A stretch of 64,000 bases of DNA from Burkholderia multivorans ATCC BAA-247. Lineage in GTDB: Bacteria > Pseudomonadota > Gammaproteobacteria > Burkholderiales > Burkholderiaceae. A program made the position numbers and the translations under genes. The stretch's first letter is position 1; each line of letters starts with the position of its first letter. Location: assembly GCF_000959525.1 (NCBI RefSeq), contig NZ_CP009831.1, forward strand, positions 2,280,194 through 2,344,193, read 5' to 3'. This document shows positions 1 through 9,674 of the stretch, piece after piece. The notes under the pieces were generated by a model. The model saw only the letters and a program-made list of their open reading frames with translations, was not told the DNA's origin and made no database searches.

Positions 1-112
1 CCTGACCGCCGCGAACCGGATGCAGCTGATGCCGTTCGCGCAGATCGCCACCCGCATCGGCGGCGCGATCGTCGTCACGGTCACGCTGATCCTGCTCGCG
101 CACTTCGGATGA
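1..112 (+). CDS. C-terminal end of a probable 2-hydroxycarboxylate (citrate/malate type) transporter, partial
   Basis: The window opens inside a reading frame that ends at a TGA at 110-112; about 36 residues are visible. They read as a polar stretch, NRMQLMPFAQIATRIGGA, followed by a hydrophobic helix. In the 2-hydroxycarboxylate transporter family (CitS, CitP, MleP) the last transmembrane segment carries an arginine that contacts the substrate carboxylate within a comparable RIGGA context, so this is my best reading. The gene is followed by a DctB/DctD-type sensor-regulator pair, which fits control of an organic-acid carrier. Only the tail is present, so another secondary transporter family is possible. 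Confidence 0.55.
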   Translation, partial: LTAANRMQLMPFAQIATRIGGAIVVTVTLILLAHFG

Positions 113-194
113 CGCACGGCCGCGCGCATCGTCGCGCACGCCGCGTCGCACGCGCCGCCGCCGGGCCGACCGGCGCGCGGCGCGTGTCGTTGAG

Positions 195-250
195 GACGGC
201 CAGTTGGACGGCCAGTTGGACGGCCAGTTGGACGGCCGGTTGGACGGCCG
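195..250. repeat. 12-bp tandem repeat (about 4.6 copies) between transporter and dctB
   Basis: The unit gacggccagttg is repeated at 195, 207 and 219, followed by a variant (gacggccggttg) at 231 and a partial copy at 243. The array lies between the transporter stop and the chosen dctB start. Every unit contains an in-frame TTG in the dctB frame, so a frame starting there would add repeated D-G-Q-L residues. I treat it as non-coding leader. Confidence 0.9.
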
Positions 251-275
251 ATGCGGCAACCGATTGCGGGCTTCG

Positions 276-2148
276 ATGAGGGCGAACGTGCAGAAGAGCT
301 TCAAGGGAATCCCGTGGTGGGGCTGGGCGTCGGCGGCCGTGCTGTATGTCGGCGTCGCGGGCGCGGTCGTCGATTTCGCGTGGGAACGCGCGATCGACGC
401 GCTCGAGGAAGCCGGCGCGCATCGGCTCGACCTCTACGCATCGAGCCTGAAGAGCGAACTCGGCCGCTTCGAGATCCTGCCCGCACTGGTCGCGCGGCAG
501 GACAGCGTGCGTGCGTTGCTGAAGGCGTCGCCGCAACAGGCGCGCGACCTGCTGCATCCGGTCGACGTCTATCTCGAAGCCGTGAACCGCGACGCAGGCA
601 GCGGCGCGGTCGACGTAATCGATCTGCGCGGCGACGTGATCGCCGCGAGCAACTGGAACGAGCCGGTCAGCTTCGTCGGCACGAACGTGTCGTACCGGCC
701 GTATTTCAAGGATGCGCTCGCGCGCGGCAGCGGCCGCTTCTTCGGGATCGGCACGAACACCGGCGTGCCGGGCGTCTATTTCGCGAGCGCGGTGCGCGAC
801 GGCGGTACGCCGATCGGCGTCGCGGCCGCGAAAATCAGCGTCGATCCGCTCGAATCCGCGTGGCGCGCGCCCGGTGTCGCGGCGATGGTCGTCGACGGCA
901 ACGGCGTCGTCGTGATCTCGACCGAACCCGCATGGAAATTCACGGCACTGCGCCCGATCACCGCGCAGCAGCAGCGCGATATCCAGGCGTCGCGCCAGTA
1001 TGCGGGCCGCACCGTCGACGCGCTGCCGTACCGCCGCATCGGCGAGCACAGCGCGGCGGCGTGGTTCGGCACGCTTCCCGATCCGCATCGCGCGGGGCGC
1101 ACCGTGCGCTACCTCGTGATGTCGCGTCCCGCGCCGCAGGCCGGCGATTCGCTGATGGTGCTGCTCGACACCGCCGGCGCGCGCCGCCAGCAGCAGACGG
1201 CCTTCGTGTTCGTGACAGGTGCGTTCCTGATCGTCGCACTGCTGGTCGGTTATGCAATCCAGCGGCGCCGGGCGATCGCCGCGCGGCTGAACGCGCAGGA
1301 CGCGCTGCGCCGCGCGAACGATCGGCTCGAGCTAACCGTCGCGCAGCGCACCGCGGCGCTCACCGAGGCGAACGAGCGGATGCAGCGCGAGATCGTCGAG
1401 CGCGAGCGCACCGAGCAGCGGCTACGCGATTCGCAGCAGGAAGTCGTGCACGCCGGCAAGCTCGCCGTGCTCGGGCAGATGGCGGCCGGCCTCACGCACG
1501 AGCTGAACCAGCCGCTCGTCGCGATCCGCACGCTGTGCGACAACGCGCGCACGTTCTTCGAGCGCAATCAGCCGGCGCAAGCGTTCGCGAATCTCGAGCG
1601 GATCGGCAAGCTCGTCGACGGGATGGCCGTGCTCACCGGCGAACTGAAGACGTTCGCGCGCAAGCCCGACGTCGAGCGCGTCGCGGTGTCGCTGAACGAA
1701 GCCGTCGCGCATGCGCGGCTGATCTACGATGCGCGGCTGCGCGACGAAGGCGTTCAGCTCGACGTGAACATTCCGGCCGGCACGACGGTATCAGCCGAAT
1801 CGAGCCAGCTGCAGCAGGTGATCGTGAACCTGCTCGGCAACGCGCTCGATGCCGTTCACGATGCGCCGGTGCGCCGCATCGCCATTGCCGCCGACGCCCC
1901 GGACGCGCACGGGCGCGTACGCTTCAGCGTGACGGATTCCGGCGCCGGCATCGCACCCGACGTGCTGCCGCACCTGTTCGAGCCGTTCGTCACGACGAAG
2001 CCGCGCGGCCAGGGCCTCGGACTCGGGCTAGCGATCACGTCGCGGATCGTCGAAGGATTCGGCGCGAAGATCGCCGCGACGAATCGTGACGGCGGCGGTG
2101 CGCAGTTCACCATCGAATTCGCGGCGGCCACGCCGCAAAGGACAGAAC

Positions 2149-2159
<11 letters not shown>
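276..2159 (+). CDS. dctB: DctB-type sensor histidine kinase
   Basis: A 627-residue inner-membrane kinase that would sense an external carboxylate and phosphorylate the DctD protein encoded next. The first transmembrane helix is at about residues 13-35, followed by a periplasmic double-Cache-like region of about 270 residues, a second helix near 308-328, a charged coiled coil, and the HisKA/HATPase core. The phospho-acceptor is H408 in LTHELNQPL, and a G2-type box GQGLGLGLA is near residue 578. ATG 276 is preferred over the TTG at 204, because the latter would add 24 residues made largely of the 12-bp repeat. The family normally controls sigma-54-dependent dicarboxylate transport. Here the likely target is the upstream carrier, which is inferred only from position. 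Confidence 0.88.
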
Positions 2160-3510
<1,351 letters not shown>

Positions 3511-3533
3511 CGCGAACGAGGACACGCACCGGC

Positions 3534-3863
3534 ATGGATCGCATCGACATCACCGAGCACGGCCGCATCGACGGCTACCTGATCCGCGGCATCACGCACG
3601 CGCGGAAAACCTTCCGACCGAGCGACTGGCCCGAGCGCCTCGCGGGCGTCATCACGCTGTTCGTCGGCGAACGGCGGCCCGGTTATCCGGGTGCGCTGTC
3701 GCGGCTCGCGATGCCGGTCGTCGACGGCGGCGTCAAATGCCTGTTCGTGTCGGGCGAATTGCGCGCCGTGTGCGTGGATGCGTTCGACTTCGCGATGCAG
3801 TTCGCGGCGGATAACGATCTGCCTGTCGAGGTGAAGACGGCGCCGGTGTTGGCGGTGCGGTGA
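3534..3863 (+). CDS. DUF3579 family protein
   Basis: A 109-residue soluble protein. It matches my memory of DUF3579 proteins of betaproteobacteria: an opening ITHARKTFRPSDWPERLAGV, a central VDGGVKCLFV strand, and a C-terminal helix-rich FDFAMQFAADN. The function is unknown. It starts immediately after dctD. An ATG at 3507 overlaps the dctD stop (ATGA) and would add nine residues of TR repeats; I chose 3534 because the added segment is low-complexity, but coupling from 3507 is possible. It probably shares the dctBD transcript. Confidence 0.72.
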   Translation: MDRIDITEHGRIDGYLIRGITHARKTFRPSDWPERLAGVITLFVGERRPGYPGALSRLAMPVVDGGVKCLFVSGELRAVCVDAFDFAMQFAADNDLPVEVKTAPVLAVR

Positions 3864-3927
3864 TTCATGCGAAACCCGGCATAACGATCGCGGGGGTATT
3901 TCATCCGTTATCGGTGCGACTGATCGA

Positions 3928-4236
3928 TCAGGTCACGTAGGTGGCGAGATGAAACAGAATTGCCAACAGGGTCACGACGACGAACGCGATGCACCATTTG
4001 CGTAATGACCAACGTCTGTAGGCAATAGCATTGAGCACTGCACACGCGATCGATGGCCATAGAAGAATGAAGAGCATCGTCGCGACCAAGCCAGCGTGAG
4101 ATGCGCAGGACTCGCCGCAACCGACTGCCGGGCGTGACGGCTTGGCCCAGTCCTGGCGGTTGAAAACATAGAACGATGCCCCCGTCACGAGAAGTCCCCA
4201 TACGAAGCCTAGAAGGGCGCAAGCCATACGCTTCAT
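3928..4236 (-). CDS. Small hypothetical membrane protein
   Basis: A 102-residue protein I do not recognise. It has three hydrophobic segments, roughly residues 4-25, 48-68 and 76-98, separated by a Cys-containing loop (GCGESCASH) that would face one side of the membrane. The start ATG at 4236 is chosen over an ATG four codons upstream. The gene is alone, convergent with the DUF3579 gene, and sits in DNA visibly poorer in G+C than its surroundings, which suggests horizontal acquisition. No function can be assigned. Confidence 0.55.
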   Translation of the reverse strand: MKRMACALLGFVWGLLVTGASFYVFNRQDWAKPSRPAVGCGESCASHAGLVATMLFILLWPSIACAVLNAIAYRRWSLRKWCIAFVVVTLLAILFHLATYVT

Positions 4237-4628
4237 CTTACTTCCCAAAACAAAATCTGTGGCGGTTCAGCCAGCTCCGATATCGAGTTCTCGTTCTCGC
4301 CGGGACGAAGCCCGGACCGTAGGTCTGACTGCCCCCGCGGAAAGCCGCAATCGTAACGCCGCTGCTCGCCTGTATATCTCGATATGACTGGATATCTCGA
4401 TCCGCACTGTCACCGTCGCGGCCAGGCACCGGGTCGACACCTTCATGGACCGGCTGAACGTCGGCACGCCGATGGCCGTAAGCCGATCGCCTACCCTCTT
4501 GTTCCGACAAGGCTTTGCGCCCGATCCATCAACAAAATTGATCGTCACGATGAAAATTATGCGTTTTGCTTGCAGCTCGCCCTGAGGCATAGTTGCGTCG
4601 TGTTGACGCACCTTCGAGTCTTTCAGTC
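4237..4628. other. Intergenic stretch without a recognisable gene
   Basis: About 390 bp of relatively AT-rich DNA. Open frames exist on both strands (for example 4267-4611 minus and 4384-4632 plus), but none resembles a known family or has a convincing start. A 10-bp direct repeat (atatctcgat) occurs at 4374 and 4392. The promoter of the following hydrolase gene must lie here. Confidence 0.4.
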
Positions 4629-5483
4629 ATGAACATGCGAATCGAGCCTTCGGTGCTCGCGAACCCCGACCTGCAATTTGCGACGCTTTCGTCGGGCATC
4701 AGCCTGCCGTATGTCGAGCGGGGCAGCGGCGCGCCGATGGTGTTCGTTCATGGTTCGCTGTGCGATTACCGCTACTGGGATCCGCAGCTCGCCGCGCTGT
4801 CGGCCCACTATCGCTGCATTGCGCCGAGCCTCAGCCACTACTGGCCGGCCGTCGAAGCCGGCATCCAGGACGAGTTCGGCTGGCAGAACCACGTCGACGA
4901 GCTTGCCGAATTCATCGACGCACTCGATCTCGGCCCCGTGCATCTCGTCGGCCACTCGCGCGGCGGCAGCGTCGCGTTCAACGTCGCGCGCCAGCATCCG
5001 CACCTCGTCGAATCGCTGACGCTCGCCGATCCGGGTGGCCCGCTGCAACGCGACGGCGTGCGAGAAGAGGCGAAGCTGCCGGCGGCCGCCATGGCGCTAC
5101 GGGCGAAGGCGGTGGAGCTGATCGGCAGCGGCAGCGTCGAGGCGGGCCTCGAAATGTTCGTCGATTCGGTGAGCCTGCCCGGTGCGTGGAAGAAGAGCAC
5201 GCCGCGCTTCCGCGCGATGGCGATCGACAACGCAAGCACGCTGCCGAAGCAGCTGCGCGATCCGCTGCCCGCGTATTCGGCGAGCACCGCGGGCGATATC
5301 GCCTGCCGCACGCTGCTGATCGACGGCCAGCGCAGCCCGAAGATGTTCCGCAACAACGTCGAGGCGCTGTCGCAATGGATCCCCAACGCGCAACGGCAGA
5401 CCGTCGCCGGCGCGTCGCACGGGATGAACGCGGCAAGCCCGGCCGTGTTCAACCGCTTCGTGCACGAGTTCGTCGCGGCTTAA
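4629..5483 (+). CDS. Alpha/beta fold hydrolase
   Basis: A 284-residue cytosolic hydrolase of the epoxide hydrolase/esterase-like alpha/beta fold. The oxyanion motif VHGSLCDYRYW follows the first strands, the nucleophile elbow GHSRGG places S110, and the likely acid and base are D232 (LIDGQ) and H264 (GASHGM). The substrate cannot be read from sequence. The ATG at 4629 was preferred over an upstream start at 4593 because family members begin just before the strand leading into the oxyanion loop. It is a single gene convergent with the PACE transporter; no operon partner is seen. Confidence 0.8.
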   Translation: MNMRIEPSVLANPDLQFATLSSGISLPYVERGSGAPMVFVHGSLCDYRYWDPQLAALSAHYRCIAPSLSHYWPAVEAGIQDEFGWQNHVDELAEFIDALDLGPVHLVGHSRGGSVAFNVARQHPHLVESLTLADPGGPLQRDGVREEAKLPAAAMALRAKAVELIGSGSVEAGLEMFVDSVSLPGAWKKSTPRFRAMAIDNASTLPKQLRDPLPAYSASTAGDIACRTLLIDGQRSPKMFRNNVEALSQWIPNAQRQTVAGASHGMNAASPAVFNRFVHEFVAA

Positions 5484-5540
5484 GCGCGCCGTCGTGTCGG
5501 GCGGCTTCGGGGCCGCCTTGCCGTGATCCTCGCCAAGGAC

Positions 5541-5561
5541 GACGCGGGGACCGCCCGCGTC
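5541..5561. terminator. Hairpin between convergent genes
   Basis: Perfect 8-bp stem GACGCGGG / CCCGCGTC with a 5-base loop, between the convergent hydrolase and PACE genes. There is no clear T-tract on either side, so it is at best a weak bidirectional terminator. Confidence 0.3.
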
Positions 5562-5625
5562 GCGTCTTCATCATCCGGCGTGCATCGCCGACGCCTCCGT
5601 TTCGCCATACACGCAGCGCGCGGCT

Positions 5626-6066
5626 TCAAGCCGCCGGCTCGCCGTTGCGCGTCACCGCATCCGGCAGGCCGAACACGCAATCGAACGACCAGTTGTACAC
5701 GAACGTGAAGATCGGGAAGAACACGATCAGCACGGCGTCGAACAGGAACGCCTGGAGCAGCGATACATCGAGCCACCACGCGATCAGCGGAATCAGGAAG
5801 GTCACGAGCGCGACCTGGAATCCGACCGCATGCACGACGCGGCGACCGACCGTGCGCGTCGTCGCCGCGCGCCGCCGCTCCCACGCCTCGAACGCAAGGT
5901 TGTAGACGAAATTGACGGTGACGCCCGTCGTCGAGATCATGACGCCGAGCAGACCGCTCGTCTCCACGCTCGCGCCGCTCAACGCGCCGAGCACCGTCGA
6001 CGCGATCAGGATCCCGAGCGCCTCGAACATCACGACGTAAACTACGCGTCTCTTCCAGCCCTGCAT
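5626..6066 (-). CDS. PACE family multidrug/biocide efflux transporter (AceI-like)
   Basis: A 146-residue inner-membrane protein made of two tandem bacterial transmembrane pairs (four helices), the architecture of proteobacterial antimicrobial compound efflux proteins such as AceI of Acinetobacter, which exports chlorhexidine. The acidic residue essential for AceI coupling, a glutamate at position 15 in the first helix, is present here as E15 (VVMFEALGIL). The conserved NFVYNLAFEAWERRR segment of the first repeat and NWSFDCVFG of the second are also visible. The ATG at 6066 gives the family's usual length; upstream extension to 6126 adds an unlikely 20 residues. It is divergent from a LysR gene 99 bp away, as aceI is from aceR, so that regulator probably controls it. 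Confidence 0.87.
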   Translation of the reverse strand: MQGWKRRVVYVVMFEALGILIASTVLGALSGASVETSGLLGVMISTTGVTVNFVYNLAFEAWERRRAATTRTVGRRVVHAVGFQVALVTFLIPLIAWWLDVSLLQAFLFDAVLIVFFPIFTFVYNWSFDCVFGLPDAVTRNGEPAA

Positions 6067-6165
6067 GAATCGCTCCCTTCGAATCGAACAAGGTGGCGAG
6101 ACTAGCAGCGCGTCCCCCGCCTGCAAAAGTCATGTCCTTTCAATTTTTCTGACAGGAGGCATCGC

Positions 6166-7056
6166 ATGCTGACCAGCGACCACATCGACATGCTGCTGAC
6201 CGTCATCGACAAGGGCTCGTTCTCGGCGGCCGCGCGGGCGCTCGGCCGCACGCCGTCGGCGATCAGCATGGCCATTGCGAATCTCGAGGCCGAGCTCGAC
6301 CTCGTGCTGTTCGACCGCGGCACGCGCGAACCGACACCAACGGCCGCAATGGCCGCGCTGCTGCCCGATGCGCGCGCGATTGCCGAGCGGCTGCACGCGC
6401 TGCGCGCGCATGCGCAGCATCTGTCGGAAGGCGTCGAGGACACGCTGCGGCTCGGTCTCGCCGCGGAAGTCGACGGCGCGCCCGTCGCACGCGCGCTCGC
6501 GGCAGTCTCCGCGACATATCCGGCGCTAGCGGTCAGCATCGTCACGGCGCCGCAGGACGCGATCGTCGATGCACTGCATCGCGGCGCCGTCGATCTGTGC
6601 GTCGCGTACGGCGGGGTCGATCTTCATCCGCAGGAACAGATCCACGCGCTGTGGACCGAGACGCTCGTCGCGGTCGCCACGCCGACTCATCCGCTGATCG
6701 CCGAAGCCGCGCATCCGGAAGCGATCGAGCAGCTGTCGGGCTTCCGGCAGATCGTGATCGCCGATCCAGACCGGCCGCTGACCGACGTGCGCCCCGTGAT
6801 CGGCAACCGCACGTGGAAAGTGACCGACATGGCAACCGCGATCGCGCTCGTCAAGGCCGGGCACGGGTGGGCAAACTTGCCGGAATCGGCGATCGGCGCG
6901 CATGTCGCCGCGCGCGAACTGGTGCCGCTGCGCTTCGCGAACATCCGCAACGGGCTGCCACTGCCGGTGTATTTGCGCAGGCCGAAGCATACGGGGCTCG
7001 GCAAGGCGGCAGGAGAACTGCTGCGGGCGTTGCAGGGTACCGCCGACCGTCCGTAG
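6166..7056 (+). CDS. LysR-family regulator, probably of the adjacent PACE gene
   Basis: A 296-residue LysR-type regulator. The N-terminal winged helix-turn-helix (about residues 1-60) contains GSFSAAARALGRTPSAIS, followed by a substrate-binding domain (about 90-290). A strong ribosome-binding site (ACAGGAGG) precedes the ATG. It is transcribed divergently from the AceI-like transporter across a 99-bp gap, the same arrangement as the AceR/AceI pair, so regulation of that exporter is the natural inference. The ligand is unknown. Confidence 0.85.
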   Translation: MLTSDHIDMLLTVIDKGSFSAAARALGRTPSAISMAIANLEAELDLVLFDRGTREPTPTAAMAALLPDARAIAERLHALRAHAQHLSEGVEDTLRLGLAAEVDGAPVARALAAVSATYPALAVSIVTAPQDAIVDALHRGAVDLCVAYGGVDLHPQEQIHALWTETLVAVATPTHPLIAEAAHPEAIEQLSGFRQIVIADPDRPLTDVRPVIGNRTWKVTDMATAIALVKAGHGWANLPESAIGAHVAARELVPLRFANIRNGLPLPVYLRRPKHTGLGKAAGELLRALQGTADRP

Positions 7057-7239
7057 CGGTGGCGGCAAAAAGCCGCTGCAGCCGCCATTACGGGGCGGTC
7101 ACGCCGCCCGGCGCGCACACGTCGTCAGGTAAGTATCCAGTAAGCATCGCGGCCTACAGTGGGTTCGCTCGCACGAAGCCGTCGCGGCATCGAATCGCAT
7201 GTCATGAATCGCTCGCCAGATCGGACGAAAGGAGAACGC

Positions 7240-8175
7240 GTGATCAGCCGGCCAGCCATGAGGGACGTCTGCGCGCTTGCGCCGAACGGAAGCCGCGTAA
7301 GCTGGCATCCGCCGCACAAGTGGAAAAGGCAGCCCGTCGCACCATCGTTCGCCGCGGTATCGATCGAGCACTACATCGCCGGCGCAACGGAAATCGTCGA
7401 TCTGGAGACGACCGGCCCGATCCTGGCCATGTACCTGCGGGCGCCGGCGACGCTCGAACTGCGAACGACCGATGGCCGGTGGACACGGGCCCGCATCCAC
7501 GGGCCGCTGGCTTACGTTCCGCCCGGCTTTTCGTTTTCCGGCCGGTGGTCCGATGAAATCGAATGGATCAGCGTCCACTTCGAACCGTCATGGCTGTCGC
7601 GGACGGGACTGCAAAGCGACGTGTGGTTTGCGTCGGCAACGCTCCGGATGGACGTAATCGACGACCTGCTCGCGCAAATCGTCCGCAGCCTCCATGAAGA
7701 TGCCGTCGCGGGGATGCCGCAGGGGCCGACCTACGCGGAGGCGCTCGGATGCGCCGCGCTGCACCGCATGCTGCATCTGGAGTCGCGGCCACAGGCGAAG
7801 CAATATGCGCGTGCCGGCATGATGCACAAGGCCGGCGAATACATCAGGGACCATTTCCGCGGCCCCCTGACGCTGACGATGGTGGCCGATGCCGTCGGCT
7901 ATCCGGGCGATCTCTATTCGTTCATTCGGAGCTTCAGAAAGGCCAACGGACTGACGCCGCACCAGTACATCATCGAGAATCGCCTTCAAGCGGCCCGCCG
8001 TCTGATCGAGCGAGGAGAATGCGACGTGACGGAAGCCGCGCTCGACTGTGGCTTCTCGTCGGCCAGCCACTTTTCGGCGACATTTCGCAAGCGATGGGGT
8101 GTGTCGCCGTCCGCACTCAAGCCGCGCGCCGCCACCGCTACGCCAGCGGAAGCGAGAGAATCCACAGGCCGGTGA
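7240..8175 (+). CDS. AraC-family transcriptional regulator
   Basis: About 311 residues. The N-terminal half looks like a cupin-type ligand or oligomerisation domain (LAYVPPGFSFSGRW), and the C-terminal third is a double helix-turn-helix of AraC type, ending in the signature region ALDCGFSSASHFSATFRKRWG. I use the GTG at 7240 because AAAGGAGA ends five bases before it; alternative starts at 7159, 7204 and 7258 lack such a site. The 3' end overlaps the last 38 bp of the convergent membrane-protein gene. It may regulate the four-gene operon facing it, but no operator was identified. Confidence 0.8.
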   Translation: MISRPAMRDVCALAPNGSRVSWHPPHKWKRQPVAPSFAAVSIEHYIAGATEIVDLETTGPILAMYLRAPATLELRTTDGRWTRARIHGPLAYVPPGFSFSGRWSDEIEWISVHFEPSWLSRTGLQSDVWFASATLRMDVIDDLLAQIVRSLHEDAVAGMPQGPTYAEALGCAALHRMLHLESRPQAKQYARAGMMHKAGEYIRDHFRGPLTLTMVADAVGYPGDLYSFIRSFRKANGLTPHQYIIENRLQAARRLIERGECDVTEAALDCGFSSASHFSATFRKRWGVSPSALKPRAATATPAEARESTGR

Positions 8176-9658
8176 TCGTCAATGCGATCGTCAGCACCAG
8201 CAGCGGCAACTGGCCGACGGTCGACCTTCCTGCCCGACTGCCGCTCCGGGCGGCAATCGCGTGCGTGAGCATCACGCTCACGACGTGCCCCGCGAGAATC
8301 AACAGCACCTGCGCATGCCAGATGTATCCGACGTCGATGAGCGCCTGAGTCGCAGACACTTCATCGGCCGCGGCGGCCATCGGCAGTAGATTCCACCCGA
8401 GCCCCAGCGGATCGGACACGAGCCGGACGATCTGCCGCCCTTGATCCCAGAACAGCGTGAAGTAATGACAGACGTTATAGAAAAACGCGATCGGCAGCAG
8501 TATCAGGCAGAACTGCCGCGAGAAAAACGCCCCGCCCGAAGACGACCGCGTACAGGTCGCGCCCGCGGTGCAGCAGCCGAGGAACACCAGGTAGTACGCG
8601 ATGCCGATGGTCGCGAACGCCAGCCATTGCCACGTCAGCAGAATTTCCGCTGAAAAGGCGTAGTGCCCGCCAATCGACGGAAACAGATCGACGACGTGTG
8701 GATAGATGCTGCGCCAGAAGAACCCGTTCCACGTAGCCGTATCGCGCAACCCGTCGTAAGCGGTAGACGACAGCATGAACGACAGCATCGCGACGATGCC
8801 GGTATCCGCCAGCCCGTCGCGCGACATGTCGGCAATCGGGTTTCTCCATTCCACGATCACGTGACCGCGGGCTGCCCGACGCCATTTCAGCGGCGACAGC
8901 CTCGCGCATAGCCTGCACAGCACGCCGAACGTATCGCCGTGGGCAAGCCAGCGCTCGCGACCGAAGCAGAACGCACCGGTCAGCGCATACAAGACATACA
9001 CGACGAGGAACAGACCGACGTCGCGCGGCCGTCCCGCCCCGAACAGTTCCAGCGCAATGAGCGCGATGTAGCCGCCCAACGCGGGCCATGAAGCGACGCG
9101 TGGCGGATAGCGATAGCGCCCGCGTTCCAGCACGGGCAAACAGCGTGAGGCGGCCCGCAACAGCAGCGCAAGCGGATTGGTGAACGCATAAACGTCGCCC
9201 AGTATCGCGCTGACATACAAAGCACCCAGATAGAACCAGATCCAGAAACCCGACATCGCAGGATTCAGGAACGGATTCGCGGTTCCCGCGATGCCGGCAA
9301 CGACGAGGAGCGCGACGAATACCGCGCTCGCGATTTGTCCTGCGTTCATGAGCGACGCCGGAATTCGCAGCGCTTTCGCCCGGGTTTCCGGTTGCCGTCC
9401 CGGCTCGGGGGCGCGCGCACCCGACGCAAACGCGAGGATCATGAAAGACACGATCAGCGTGCCCGTCGCCGCATACGCATACAGCCACAACGGCACCGGG
9501 AGGTAGTACGGGATGTTCCACGCATGCGCGTTCGCTCCGGTTGGCATGCACAGGGCAATCGATGCGAGCGCGGCGCTCAACCGTCCCTTTCCGCACGATG
9601 CGGAGCGTCCGACGCGGCCGTGCGCGCGCGCCGATTCATGCGCGATGTCGTCACACAT
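8138..9658 (-). CDS. Polytopic membrane protein, related to the family annotated as fenitrothion hydrolase (FedB-like)
   Basis: A 506-residue integral membrane protein with an N-terminal signal-like segment ending near ANAHA and roughly ten further hydrophobic helices. The opening after the signal (AHAWNIPYYLPVPLWLY, then a helix ending FMILAFASGAR) resembles bacterial membrane proteins database-labelled fenitrothion hydrolase, although the biochemical role of most members is untested. Several histidines sit in or beside the C-terminal helices (NVCHYFTLFWD, YIWHAQVLL, GHVVSV), which could ligate a metal or haem; that is inference. It is the last gene of a four-gene operon (spacing 16 bp from the preceding gene), and its end overlaps the AraC gene. 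The exact function is unknown. Confidence 0.6.
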   Translation of the reverse strand: MCDDIAHESARAHGRVGRSASCGKGRLSAALASIALCMPTGANAHAWNIPYYLPVPLWLYAYAATGTLIVSFMILAFASGARAPEPGRQPETRAKALRIPASLMNAGQIASAVFVALLVVAGIAGTANPFLNPAMSGFWIWFYLGALYVSAILGDVYAFTNPLALLLRAASRCLPVLERGRYRYPPRVASWPALGGYIALIALELFGAGRPRDVGLFLVVYVLYALTGAFCFGRERWLAHGDTFGVLCRLCARLSPLKWRRAARGHVIVEWRNPIADMSRDGLADTGIVAMLSFMLSSTAYDGLRDTATWNGFFWRSIYPHVVDLFPSIGGHYAFSAEILLTWQWLAFATIGIAYYLVFLGCCTAGATCTRSSSGGAFFSRQFCLILLPIAFFYNVCHYFTLFWDQGRQIVRLVSDPLGLGWNLLPMAAAADEVSATQALIDVGYIWHAQVLLILAGHVVSVMLTHAIAARSGSRAGRSTVGQLPLLVLTIALTITGLWILSLPLA

Positions 9659-9674
9659 TTCGACGTTTTCCCGA

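Noticed and set aside
195-250. CRISPR-like repeat
   Set aside because: The units are directly contiguous without spacers and only 12 bp long.
204-275. N-terminal extension of DctB starting at TTG 204
   Set aside because: It would encode D-G-Q-L repeats from the 12-bp tandem array and has no ribosome-binding site. ATG 276 precedes the first transmembrane helix at a normal distance.
4267-4611. Possible gene or transposase remnant on the minus strand
   Set aside because: No family resemblance, no transposase motifs, and competing open frames on both strands. Reported only as unassigned DNA.
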